Positions 1-7,723 of a DNA stretch of 12,348 nucleotides are shown here, in pieces. The stretch is from Coleofasciculus sp. S288 (GTDB lineage Bacteria; Cyanobacteriota; Cyanobacteriia; Cyanobacteriales; Coleofasciculaceae): contig JAIUYC010000023.1 of assembly GCA_020216575.1 (NCBI GenBank), positions 1 through 12,348 on the forward strand, read 5' to 3'. How positions within the stretch are numbered: the stretch's first letter is position 1; each line of letters opens with the position of its first letter. A model generated the notes under the pieces. That model made no database searches, had not been told where the DNA came from, and saw nothing but the letters and a program-made list of their open reading frames with translations. The position numbers were made by a program, and so were the translations under genes.

Positions 1-1032
1 AGTGTCCAGGTGAGCCAAGGTTGTGACAGCACTGGTGGGTAGTACCCCTATTTTGCAAGTAATTGTGGGTTGTTGTGAGGTTGTCCAGATTTGTTCTGGC
101 AATGATTGCCATAGATTGGCTTCATCAGCGTTGGTATACAAAGTGCCTTGCAAGCCTAGCTTTTGCCCAACTTCGAGTAGTCGGGAAGATTGCTCCTCGA
201 CACTCAGCGTCACGCTTTGGAAACGCGCCATCAAGCCCATACCTTGGCCTAAACCGAGTTGAGCAACAAGTTGAGGTGATAGGATATCGATCGCAGTGGG
301 TGTTAGAGCAGAAGCGAGTAAGGTTTTAGTCGCAGATGCGATCGCGTCCGCCTCTCCAATTAACACCACAGTTCTTGCTGCCTCTTCTACCGGATAAACT
401 CGGAATGTCACCTGCGTCAAAATTCCTAGCGTCCCATAGGAGCCAGTAAACAGCTTCATCAAGTCGTAACCCGCCACATTTTTAACCACTCGTCCCCCAG
501 CTTTGGCAATTTGCCCGTCACTGCGGACAAAGGAAATTCCCAGCAGCATATCCCGAACGCCGCCATACCGTTGCCGCAGAGAACCACTGTCGGCAGTAGC
601 GATAATGCCTCCAAGGGTTGCGTCTTGAGGATAGGCGGGTTCGAGAGGAAGGAATTGACCTGTTTTTAAGAGAACGTCTTGCAAGTCGGCAAATTTGACT
701 CCGGCTTCTACGCTAACGGTTAAGTCACCAACGGCATGTTCAATGATGCGATTAAGGCGTTCGGTGCTGATGACAATATCAACCTTTTTCCCCACACCTC
801 CCCAGCCCAGTGTGCTGCCGCTGCCGCAGGGAAGAACGCTCCAGCCGTTGCGGTGAGCACAAGTCATAATATTAGCAAGGTTTTCGGCTGTGTTAGGGTA
901 AACAATGCAGCTCGGTTGTTCTGGTAAATTAGCTTTCTTAATTCGCTCTTGCCAGCTTGGTTGCAAGTGTTCCCAGTCGCAGATGACAGAGTCATCCACA
1001 AGGGATTCGAGTTTTTCGGCGATCGCATTCAT
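1..1032 (-). CDS. glcE: Glycolate oxidase FAD-binding subunit GlcE (3' end beyond window)
   Basis: FAD-binding subunit of glycolate oxidase/dehydrogenase, which oxidises glycolate to glyoxylate in photorespiration. I translated the minus strand from the ATG at 1032: 344 codons run to base 1 without a stop, so the C-terminus lies outside. An FAD_binding_4 (PCMH-type) fold is visible: the PP-loop-like LPCGSGSTLGWGG (about residues 67-79), DLTVSVEAGV (103-112), the DATLGGIIA segment (137-145) with the following RYGGVRD (155-161), and GGRVVKNVAGYDLMKLFTGS (179-198) leading into GTLGILTQVTF. That last block is typical of GlcE; GlcD is longer and reads differently there. The start MNAIAEKLESL fits the family, but no Shine-Dalgarno is visible upstream. 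It lies 209 bp downstream of the minus-strand histidine-kinase gene. No glcD or glcF is in the window, so its partners must be elsewhere. A related FAD-linked oxidase is the main alternative. Confidence 0.86.
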   Translation of the reverse strand, partial: MNAIAEKLESLVDDSVICDWEHLQPSWQERIKKANLPEQPSCIVYPNTAENLANIMTCAHRNGWSVLPCGSGSTLGWGGVGKKVDIVISTERLNRIIEHAVGDLTVSVEAGVKFADLQDVLLKTGQFLPLEPAYPQDATLGGIIATADSGSLRQRYGGVRDMLLGISFVRSDGQIAKAGGRVVKNVAGYDLMKLFTGSYGTLGILTQVTFRVYPVEEAARTVVLIGEADAIASATKTLLASALTPTAIDILSPQLVAQLGLGQGMGLMARFQSVTLSVEEQSSRLLEVGQKLGLQGTLYTNADEANLWQSLPEQIWTTSQQPTITCKIGVLPTSAVTTLAHLDT

Positions 1033-1241
1033 GGTTTGTTGTTTGTCTTTTTTAAGCCGACTTTGCCCATAGCCCCTTATTGTAGAAAGATTGGGGAAAT
1101 TGCGATCGCGCTGAACGATTCGATAAGCGTATGATTATTCTCAGATTTGCTTGAGAACAAGTACAGTAACATCCTTATCCATACAAATGGCTTTGCCAGC
1201 GTAGCATTTGGTTAACAAAATTCCTCGTTTTTGTCCTCAAG

Positions 1242-2969
1242 TTATGAGCAGCGATCGCTAGATTTAGCCTTTGCCATTCGACCGTTTGATTTCTTGACAA
1301 AAATTTCCTTTTGCTCGCCCATATGAGTATTGCTGAGTTCTAAGGGTAGGAAGATGGTCATCACTTCACCCTCTTGAGGCCGCTGGCGTATAATCAGCTT
1401 TCCTCCCAATGCTTGGAATAGATGTTTGGTCACCTGGAGATTCAAACTGAGACTACCAGTTTCTGGTTGGAACATCAGCAACTGACCGATTGACTTCAGC
1501 GTAGAACAGGTTGAGTCAGCAGAGTCGAATGAGTTACTTGTTTTTTCCGGATCGGATTGAGAGTGAAATTGCAACTTCAACTGGTCTCCAGCCGGTGTAA
1601 CTTGAACTTGGATGTGACCACCGGCGGGCAGAGAGCGAGTGAAGTTCTCAATGATACCCGTCAGTACCTGATCCAGCATCGCGGGATTGCTCACAACCGT
1701 CGGCAGCTTTTGGGGCAGGACAACATTCAGGGTAATGTTACGCCGCTCTGCCTGCTTTTGCCAACGGGGGATGCTGTGCTCGAAGACTCGATCCAGGGAC
1801 ATGGAGGTGAGGTTAACTGGCGCATGCTTAGCGGAAGCCGTTTCTAATTCTATGGCTCGGAAAATCAACTCCATGCGGTTGATTTGTTCCATACATTCAT
1901 GGTCAATAATTTCTAGACGCCGGATGACTTCCGAAGGTAAGTCGCGACGCTTCAGCAGCAGTTTAGTCAAGGTGCGAATTGTGGTTAGAGGCGTCCGGAT
2001 TTCGTGAGTCAGTGCTTTGAGCAGTTCAACATCCGGTGTCGCTTCACTAGAATTAGCGATTTTACTAACGCCTCGCTCCTCTTTCACTAACGGTTCCCAA
2101 TGACGATCCACTTGGAAGGTATTATCCTGATGCTGAGGTGGTGAAGCTTGAGTAACTGGGCGTTGAGAGGCAACGGGTATGGTTTGGATTGTCTCCGCTT
2201 GAGACGGTTCTGGTAAATTCTTGAGGAGATGGCGGCTAAACTGCATCACCACCCGATAATCAGGTGTCTTGGGTGGGAACTGTTGGATTAAGGTTTCCAA
2301 CAAGCTGAGTTGATGACGACTCGTGAGTACCAGTCGAGGATGGAGTAAGTTCCAAGCTTGTTGAATATCTTCTGGAGCGAAGGAGAACCGAAAGGCTGGA
2401 ATGCCTATGGCGTCTTCTCCAGAAACCATCACTAAACTAAAGTCACGGGTAAAAGCCAAACAAAACTGCTCTGCTGCTAATGGATCGCCTGGAAGTAAGG
2501 GGAGTCCATAGGTAGTCGTTTCAATGTGTTGACACGACTCAGTTTTGGCAGGGGGCAACTGAAAAGGCATTAAAGCCAAAGCATTGAATGCTTCACTCGT
2601 AAAAATCCCAGTTTGGAAACGGCCAAGCAGGTCTGGGTGGCTTAAAACTGGTGCCGGACCCGCTAAGATTAGTCCTTGAATGGGTAACGGCTCACCCTTA
2701 TTTGCATCAGAGGCAGAAAACATTTGTAAGAGCAACTGTTCCAGAGTTGCGATCGCACTTTTCCACTCATGTTGGGCTTTTGCTGCTGCTGCATCGTACT
2801 TGGCCGCCGATACACGCTCTTTTCCCTTACGACTCGTTGCGCCTTGCTGACCGTTCTTCGTTACAGCCGTCCACGTACCATGAGACGCAACTTCGTTATC
2901 CAACCCAGTCTGTTCGCTCCGGGCTAAAATCTCACTTAAGCTTGGTAACAACCAATTTCGCACCACCAT
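1242..2969 (-). CDS. Histidine-kinase-like sensor protein with degenerate ATP-binding domain
   Basis: 575-aa two-component sensor-like protein. Residues 1-250 form a soluble N-terminal region with no membrane helix that I do not recognise (possibly a GAF-like sensory domain). A Gln/Pro-rich linker follows (about 251-300). The dimerisation/phosphoacceptor (HisKA) domain has H-box ALTHEIRTPLTTIRTL with predicted phospho-His322. The catalytic domain (about 390-545) has an N-box-like stretch, GIIENFTRSLPAGG (438-451, Glu441/Asn442). At the G1 position, where DxGxG is expected, it reads FHSQSDPEKTS, and at G2 it reads GSLSLNLQVTKHLF instead of a GTGLGL motif. The C-terminal strand GGKLIIRQRPQEGEVMTIFLP is normal. 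ATP binding is therefore doubtful; phosphotransfer from a partner or a scaffold role is possible. The ATG at 2969 is preceded by GGGGATAG, a plausible ribosome site. No response regulator is adjacent. I do not recognise the ortholog and give no symbol. Confidence 0.85.
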   Translation of the reverse strand: MVVRNWLLPSLSEILARSEQTGLDNEVASHGTWTAVTKNGQQGATSRKGKERVSAAKYDAAAAKAQHEWKSAIATLEQLLLQMFSASDANKGEPLPIQGLILAGPAPVLSHPDLLGRFQTGIFTSEAFNALALMPFQLPPAKTESCQHIETTTYGLPLLPGDPLAAEQFCLAFTRDFSLVMVSGEDAIGIPAFRFSFAPEDIQQAWNLLHPRLVLTSRHQLSLLETLIQQFPPKTPDYRVVMQFSRHLLKNLPEPSQAETIQTIPVASQRPVTQASPPQHQDNTFQVDRHWEPLVKEERGVSKIANSSEATPDVELLKALTHEIRTPLTTIRTLTKLLLKRRDLPSEVIRRLEIIDHECMEQINRMELIFRAIELETASAKHAPVNLTSMSLDRVFEHSIPRWQKQAERRNITLNVVLPQKLPTVVSNPAMLDQVLTGIIENFTRSLPAGGHIQVQVTPAGDQLKLQFHSQSDPEKTSNSFDSADSTCSTLKSIGQLLMFQPETGSLSLNLQVTKHLFQALGGKLIIRQRPQEGEVMTIFLPLELSNTHMGEQKEIFVKKSNGRMAKAKSSDRCS

Positions 2970-3412
2970 CTATCCCCATGCACAGCAAGCTCAGTATTGA
3001 CATATATTTGCTCTTCTGATTACGAGGGTACTGGCATTTATCATCCTCCTAGGGTCGTAGAACCGAACCTATTATTCGCGATTTCCGTTAAGGGGTTGAA
3101 AAGCCAGTAGTTTTGTCCTACTGCATCAAGAATACCAAACGGCATCTCCTGTATCTTTCCTGATACCATTTTGGATTTTGGATTGGAGAAAGCCTTAATG
3201 CGAGCAGTTTCAGGAATTCAAATGTGGCAAGTTCTTGCCCCAAATGATATGACAGGGTCATCATCCCTGACAACTTGGGTTTTTTAGCAAATTTCCTGCA
3301 TAAGTGACCAAACCCTAGAAAGAAATAAGTACTACGGCTAAGTAGGCAAAATTCACTAGCGCCAATTTCCCCATGAACTGCCGTATAAAGGAGGAAAATC
3401 AAGCTCCCCAAA

Positions 3413-3516
3413 CTCCTGACTTCTAACTTCTGTGCGGGCGGGTTTATCGGATTGATTTGTAGGAAAGCTGATATCTCGGTTAAACCCGCCCCTACGACCC
3501 CTGACCCCTGACTCCC
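3413..3516. repeat. Heptanucleotide repeat tract split by a palindromic element
   Basis: Left of the palindrome are three 7-bp units (CTCCTGA, CTTCTAA, CTTCTGT; 3413-3433). Right of it are three more (GACCCCT, GACCCCT, GACTCCC; 3496-3516). Both sides share the CTGACTTC/CCTGACT theme, as in the short tandemly repeated repetitive (STRR) sequences known from cyanobacterial genomes. The tract ends 14 bp before the start codon of the downstream Ser/Thr kinase, so it forms most of that gene's leader. Confidence 0.7.
3436..3491 (-). repeat. GTAGGGGCGGGTTT palindromic element, copy A
   Basis: Terminal inverted repeats GGGCGGGTTTA (3436-3446) and TAAACCCGCCC (3481-3491) are perfect 11-bp complements around a 34-bp unpaired centre. 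The extension CTAC (3492-3495) lets the minus strand read GTAGGGGCGGGTTTA. It has the same ends as the elements at 10350 and 12064 but a different centre and opposite orientation. It has no coding capacity, so it is a MITE/REP-like intergenic repeat. Confidence 0.8.
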
Positions 3517-3530
3517 TATTTTCAAAATAG

Positions 3531-4952
3531 ATGCTGCAAGCTAAACAACTCTTACAAGGGCGTTATTACCTCCAACAGAGCTTAGGACAAAATGCTGGCC
3601 GTCAAACCTGGCTTGCAGAAGATCGCTCAGCAATACCACCGCAGCCAATCATTGTCAAGTTGTTGGCTTTTAGCCCCCAGATGCAGTGGGATGAGTTTAA
3701 GCTGTTTGAGCGAGAGGGGCAAGTACTCAAAACTCTCAATCATGCCAAGATTCCAAAGTATCGGGATTATTTTTCAGTCGATCAACATGCTGGTGAGGGG
3801 TTATGCTGGTTTGGGTTGGTGCAGGACTATATTCCAGGTATTTCCCTCCAACAGTGGCTTGATGAGGGGAAGCGTTTCACGGAAGCTCAAGTTCGCTCAA
3901 TTGCCACTCAAGTTCTAGACATTTTAATTTACCTGCATGGGTTAAATTCCTGTGTGCTGCACCGAGACATCAAACCCAGCAATCTGATTTGGGGCGAGGA
4001 TGAGCAAGTCTACTTAGTCGATTTTGGCGCTGTACACGACCCAACTGCTGTTGAAGGTGCAACGTTCACCGTCGTTGGCACGGCTGGTTATGCACCTCTA
4101 GAACAGTTTTATGGAAAAGCGGTTCCGGCGTCAGACTTGTACGCACTGGGCGCGACGTTAATTCATTTATTGACTGGGATAGCACCCGCAGATTTACCCC
4201 AGAGTAATTTACGGATTCAATTTCGCGATCGCGTTAGTCTTACTCCTAGTTTTATCCGCTGGATTGAATTTCTTACGGAACCCGATTTAGATCGGCGATT
4301 TAGTTCAGCCAACCTTGCACTTGAAGCGCTTCATACAGGTCATTCCTACACCTACCCTATCCGAACCAGCCCTCAACCTGTAGGTAGCCATATTCGACTG
4401 AAAAAATCGATGAAGCGGTTAGTCGTTAAATTTCCCAGACGCCGGATTTCATTGATAAACTTCGTCAAATTCGGCTGGCAATTGCTTTTGACCGCCGGTT
4501 CGCTAATATTTTTGTTATCACCCAGCCTGATAGCCGTAGCTCTCGTATTATTAATTTTGCAAAACTCATCTGACTTTAGTGACATTATCTGGTGGGCTCT
4601 CCTTGGGTTTATTGTGTTTTGGGTTTGGTCATTTAAAAAAATTAGCGACGAACTCAAACGAGTGTTTCTCGATTTAAAGGAAGCATTGCTTGCTTGCCTG
4701 GGAAATCATTCCCTTGATTTCAGTTTATATAAGTTTGGGGTTTATCGAAACCTCTTTATCCTTGCAGAAAAATGTTATCCTATGGGTCGGGTTTCTGATA
4801 TCAAAACTATTGAAGTAATTCCTTTAGAGGGAGTAATTATCCAGACCAAGAAAAAGAGATATGTTTTGCATCAAGAATTGACTGAATCCGAGGGGGTCTG
4901 GTTAGTCGATCAGATTCAAGACTGGTTGTACTCCATTAAAAACCAAGCTTAA
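3531..4952 (+). CDS. Membrane-anchored Ser/Thr protein kinase (first of a tandem pair)
   Basis: 473-aa eukaryotic-like (Hanks-type) kinase. The catalytic domain (about 11-265) shows a nucleotide loop LGQNAGRQTWLAED (18-31, without a classic GxGxxG), invariant-type Lys43 in IVKLL, catalytic loop HRDIKPSN (144-151, Asp146), metal-binding DFG (164-166), activation-segment end GTAGYAPLEQ (183-192), and SDLYALGATL (201-210). It is expected to phosphorylate proteins on Ser/Thr. After a basic linker (about 286-305) come hydrophobic segments at about 316-344 and 353-368. The roughly 100-residue C-terminal part ends in LTESEGVWLVDQIQDWL, a tail resembling those of other cyanobacterial membrane proteins. 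The catalytic half is cytoplasmic; the side on which the tail lies depends on whether the hydrophobic stretch crosses two or three times. The start MLQAKQLLQGRY matches the next gene's start MLQVEQVLQERY. No Shine-Dalgarno is visible. The downstream paralog begins 84 bp later on the same strand. Confidence 0.93.
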   Translation: MLQAKQLLQGRYYLQQSLGQNAGRQTWLAEDRSAIPPQPIIVKLLAFSPQMQWDEFKLFEREGQVLKTLNHAKIPKYRDYFSVDQHAGEGLCWFGLVQDYIPGISLQQWLDEGKRFTEAQVRSIATQVLDILIYLHGLNSCVLHRDIKPSNLIWGEDEQVYLVDFGAVHDPTAVEGATFTVVGTAGYAPLEQFYGKAVPASDLYALGATLIHLLTGIAPADLPQSNLRIQFRDRVSLTPSFIRWIEFLTEPDLDRRFSSANLALEALHTGHSYTYPIRTSPQPVGSHIRLKKSMKRLVVKFPRRRISLINFVKFGWQLLLTAGSLIFLLSPSLIAVALVLLILQNSSDFSDIIWWALLGFIVFWVWSFKKISDELKRVFLDLKEALLACLGNHSLDFSLYKFGVYRNLFILAEKCYPMGRVSDIKTIEVIPLEGVIIQTKKKRYVLHQELTESEGVWLVDQIQDWLYSIKNQA

Positions 4953-5036
4953 AAATAAAGGATCACAATTCAGCTGCCAATTTGGAACTTTCAATCCCAA
5001 ACTCTCATCCCTAACACTAACAACTGATCACGAATT

Positions 5037-7418
5037 ATGTTGCAAGTCGAACAGGTTTTACAAGAGCGCTATCAACTTAAACAACTGTTAGGAAACCATG
5101 CTGGTCGTCAAACTTGGTTGGTAGAGGATTTAACCGCAGAGCCGAGGCAGCTTGCAATTGTCAAACTGCTGCCGTTTAGTCCACAGATGCAGTGGGATGA
5201 GCTTAAACTATTTGAGCGAGAGGTTTCTGTTCTTAAACACCTCAATCATCCCCGAATTCCTAAGTATCGCGATTCTTTTTCGGTTGATAAAGAGGCGGGC
5301 GGTGGTTTGCCTTGGTTCGCATTAGTACAGGACTGTATTCCTGGTTCATCGTTGCAGCAACTGTTAGAAAGTGGCAGACGCTTTACAGAAACAGAGGCAA
5401 AAGATATCGCAACTCAGTTGTTGAATATTCTGATGTATCTGCACGAGTTGAGTCCGTCGGTACTGCATCGTGATATCAAGCCCAGCAACATTATTTTGGA
5501 CTCCCAAGAACAGCTCTATCTCGTAGATTTTGGGGCGGTGCAAGACAAAGCAAAGGCGGAAGGAGTTACCTTTACTGTAGTTGGGACTGGGGGTTATGCT
5601 CCCCCCGAACAGCTTTGGGGTCGTGCTGTACCAGCAAGCGACCTTTACGCACTAGGTGCTACTTTGATTCATTTATTAACGGGTACTTCGCCGGCTGAGT
5701 TGCCACAGCACCGGATGCGCTTACAATTTAAAGATAAAGTAACGCTAACTCCCAGGTTCGTTCAGTGGCTTGAAAAACTAACTGACCCAGCTCCAGAGCG
5801 GCGATTCTCTCAGGCTCGGCAAGCACATCTAGCTCTGCAATCAGGTTCTGCTTCCTATTCCCTAGTAGGTGGCAACGGTTATGAAACTATCCCGAAGGCT
5901 CGTTATGGTCGGCTCGGAAGCTTAGCGACACTTCAATATGCTGCCGTCTTTCTGTTTGCTGTTGCTGTACCCTCTTTTGTGGTTTACCGAGGACACTATT
6001 ACAACGAAGCGAAAACCTATATTGGCGCAATGAACCGCGCCCAGCAAGCCTACCAGTTAGAGTTTGGTGAGTTTACCGCTTCCATCTCGGATTTGGGTAT
6101 TGGGATGAAACATCCGACAGAAAGCTACGATTATTCAATTCATACCACTCCCTTGTCCGCATTTAACTATGCAACCCCCCGCAAAGATACACTCAAGGGC
6201 TATGTTGGAGGTACATTTCTAGCATCGGCTAATGATGGGACGGATGAATTTTTGACTGTCGCGATCGCCTGTGAAAGCGAATCCCCTGAGATGACTCGCC
6301 CTGCTGATCCAATTGTGCGAGGGAATGTCATAGAATGCAGCCCCAACACAAAAAACATTTACACGTCAAAGAACAGCGAAACCGGAGGCATTTTATTAGA
6401 GAAAGATGGGGCGCTGGCTTATAACTCCCTCAACTATGCCAGGACAGGCCAGTACGACCAAGCCCTTCTAGTTGCTGAAACTATCGATAACGGCAAACTC
6501 AAAGAAAAGGTATTCAAGGCAATCGCCAATCAAGTTACCACCGCGAATCGCAGATTGCAAGCACCTGAAAACCTCTTCCAAGCGGTTGAGGTCGCCACAA
6601 CAATTAAAGATGCCGAAATCAAAGCTTGGGTGTTGGCAGACATCGCCCCTAAGTTGGCCGCAGCTAATCAACAATCTCTTGCCACTCGAATTCTCTCTCA
6701 AGCCTTTGATTTAACCCAACTCATTCAAGATTCCTATACGAAAGCTATGGTGTTGGCGGACATCGCCCGTGGGCTGGCAGCAGTAGGTCAACCGTTGCAG
6801 GCAGAGGGAATTTTCATGCAAGCCCTTCAAAAGGCTAAATCCACCGAAGTCATCGATTATAAAGTAAATGCATTGACCTATATAGCTGGAATGTATGCAG
6901 CAGCGGGTCAATATGACCAAGGACTTGAAGTAGCCAAAACCTTGAAATCCTACTATGGCAAAGAAACGGCATTTGAAGCAATTGCCCACGAGCTAGCTGC
7001 CAAGGGTCAGTATGACAAAGCACTTGGGGTTGTCCAACTTATCGTAGACCCTAATATTAAAGCTAGGATTTTAACCGACATTACCCGCAAGCAAGTAGCT
7101 GAAGGTGTAGCCGAGCAAACCGAGAGACTTTTTGCTCAGGTTCTTAAAGTCGCTGAAACTATCCCTTCTAATGCTGACCGAGAGACTACACTGGAAGCGA
7201 TCGCTCGTGAGTTAGTCGCGGCTGGTCGATACAACCAAGCTCTTAAAGTTGTCGAAACCATTAAAGATGAATATGCCCGAGAGATGGCACTGGAAGCACT
7301 TGCCCGTCAATTAGCGGCTGCTGGACGGTACGACCAAGCCCTTAGCGTCGCCAAAACTATTAAAAACGGTTTTACCCAAGAGAGGGTGCTGCGAGCGATT
7401 ACTGACTATAGAAACTGA
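5037..7418 (+). CDS. Ser/Thr kinase fused to pilin-like domain and helical repeats
   Basis: 793-aa multidomain protein. The kinase domain (about 11-265) keeps Lys43, HRDIKPSN (144-151), DFG (164-166) and GTGGYAPPEQ (183-192) and closely resembles the preceding kinase. One hydrophobic helix (about 298-317) should place the rest outside the cytoplasm. Immediately after it, YYNEAKTYIGAMNRAQQAYQ (321-340) begins a stretch like the cyanobacterial type IV pilin-like G/H family, with the LEFGEFTASISDLGIG block and a globular part to about 450 (Cys412 and Cys434 could form a disulfide). From about 456 to the end lie TPR-like helical repeats with GQYDQAL/GRYDQAL and ALEAIARELAAAG motifs. Glycines 624/657 and 730/763 are spaced 33 residues apart. 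The kinase is predicted cytoplasmic, with the pilin-like/repeat part acting as a sensor or protein-binding arm. The start is supported by alignment with the paralog; no Shine-Dalgarno is seen. Confidence 0.93.
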   Translation: MLQVEQVLQERYQLKQLLGNHAGRQTWLVEDLTAEPRQLAIVKLLPFSPQMQWDELKLFEREVSVLKHLNHPRIPKYRDSFSVDKEAGGGLPWFALVQDCIPGSSLQQLLESGRRFTETEAKDIATQLLNILMYLHELSPSVLHRDIKPSNIILDSQEQLYLVDFGAVQDKAKAEGVTFTVVGTGGYAPPEQLWGRAVPASDLYALGATLIHLLTGTSPAELPQHRMRLQFKDKVTLTPRFVQWLEKLTDPAPERRFSQARQAHLALQSGSASYSLVGGNGYETIPKARYGRLGSLATLQYAAVFLFAVAVPSFVVYRGHYYNEAKTYIGAMNRAQQAYQLEFGEFTASISDLGIGMKHPTESYDYSIHTTPLSAFNYATPRKDTLKGYVGGTFLASANDGTDEFLTVAIACESESPEMTRPADPIVRGNVIECSPNTKNIYTSKNSETGGILLEKDGALAYNSLNYARTGQYDQALLVAETIDNGKLKEKVFKAIANQVTTANRRLQAPENLFQAVEVATTIKDAEIKAWVLADIAPKLAAANQQSLATRILSQAFDLTQLIQDSYTKAMVLADIARGLAAVGQPLQAEGIFMQALQKAKSTEVIDYKVNALTYIAGMYAAAGQYDQGLEVAKTLKSYYGKETAFEAIAHELAAKGQYDKALGVVQLIVDPNIKARILTDITRKQVAEGVAEQTERLFAQVLKVAETIPSNADRETTLEAIARELVAAGRYNQALKVVETIKDEYAREMALEALARQLAAAGRYDQALSVAKTIKNGFTQERVLRAITDYRN

Positions 7419-7489
7419 TACTCTCGCACGTATCCTAGGAAGCCGATCAATAAATCAGGGTTCAGGACTTACGCACAGACACCACATCT

Positions 7490-7524
7490 GGTAGGGGAGG
7501 GGCATGGCATGCCATGCCCCTACC
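7490..7524. repeat. GC-rich perfect palindrome with GTAGGGG/CCCCTACC ends
   Basis: The core 7499-7520 is a perfect 22-bp palindrome: GGGGCATGGCA followed by TGCCATGCCCC. It is bordered by GGTAGGGGA on the left and TACC on the right. In single-stranded form it would fold into a near-perfect hairpin. The GTAGGGG start is shared with the other palindromic elements of this window, but the interior is unrelated. It is probably an intergenic REP-like repeat, and possibly a structural terminator of the upstream gene. Confidence 0.75.
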
Positions 7525-7604
7525 ATTTGCATATTACGATTTTTCGAGGATACAGCCCACGAAGATTCAAGGTTTCATCCGAAAGTGACGGAAGAGCGCT
7601 CTAT

Positions 7605-7632
7605 ACCAATTACCAATTCCCAATTACCCAAC
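7605..7632. repeat. ACCAATT heptanucleotide tandem run
   Basis: Four consecutive 7-bp units: ACCAATT, ACCAATT, CCCAATT, ACCCAAC. This is an STRR-type low-complexity tract, similar in composition to the ACCAATG/ACCAATA run upstream of maf. Confidence 0.65.
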
Positions 7633-7683
7633 TGGATTGTAATGATTTATTTCTATCAGTGGTGAGTATTTATCTCTAGGTTT

Positions 7684-7704
7684 GTTACATTAATGTAATG
7701 TAAG
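7684..7704. promoter_or_regulatory. TTACATT-rich palindrome upstream of the ssl1498-type gene
   Basis: TTACATTAATGTAA (7685-7698) is a perfect 14-bp palindrome ending 25 bp before the ATG. TTACATT occurs once on the plus strand (7685-7691) and twice, overlapping, on the minus strand within 7684-7704. GTTACATT (7684-7691) matches one half of the HLR1 consensus, two (G/T)TTACA(A/T)(A/T) repeats separated by two bases, bound by RpaB in cyanobacteria. The second direct half-site is poor. A light-stress regulator site or another dimer's operator is an inference. Confidence 0.4.
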
Positions 7705-7723
7705 CAACCAAAGGTTATTATCC

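Larger units (their letters stand above)
2970..3530. other. Divergent 561-bp spacer with repeats
   Basis: This spacer separates the minus-strand histidine-kinase gene from the plus-strand Ser/Thr-kinase gene and must hold both promoters. I can place neither with confidence. It contains a small perfect hairpin (CAGTAG, 7-nt loop, CTACTG; 3105-3123), two and a half ATTTTGG units (3168-3186), and a palindromic element flanked by heptamers (3413-3516). A 135-codon minus-strand reading frame (3118-3525) runs through the repeats and looks non-coding. No transposase remnant or RNA gene was recognised. Confidence 0.6.
7419..7723. other. 305-bp spacer with palindrome, heptamers and likely promoter
   Basis: The spacer lies between the long kinase and the small light-harvesting-like gene. 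In order it holds a CAGGACTTACGCA segment (7463-7475) that resembles a sequence often seen in cyanobacterial repeats (recalled, low certainty), a large GC-rich palindrome (7490-7524), an ACCAATT heptamer run (7605-7632) and a TTACATT-rich palindrome (7684-7704) near the next start. No open frame of interest was found. The GC-rich palindrome could end transcription of the kinase gene, but no T-run follows it. Confidence 0.6.

Noticed and set aside
23..1134. Four short plus-strand open frames opposite glcE
   Set aside because: They are shadows of the well-supported minus-strand gene and carry no motifs.
3105..3123. CAGTAG/CTACTG hairpin as a terminator or regulatory RNA
   Set aside because: A six-bp stem with no T-run, in a spacer between divergent genes, is too weak to call.
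3118..3525. 135-codon minus-strand open frame in the divergent spacer
   Set aside because: It runs through heptamers and the palindromic element, shows no recognisable motif, and its composition looks like translated repeat sequence.
7463..7475. CAGGACTTACGCA as an insertion-sequence or MITE end
   Set aside because: It resembles a repeat motif I recall from cyanobacteria, but no matching inverted end or transposase was found nearby.
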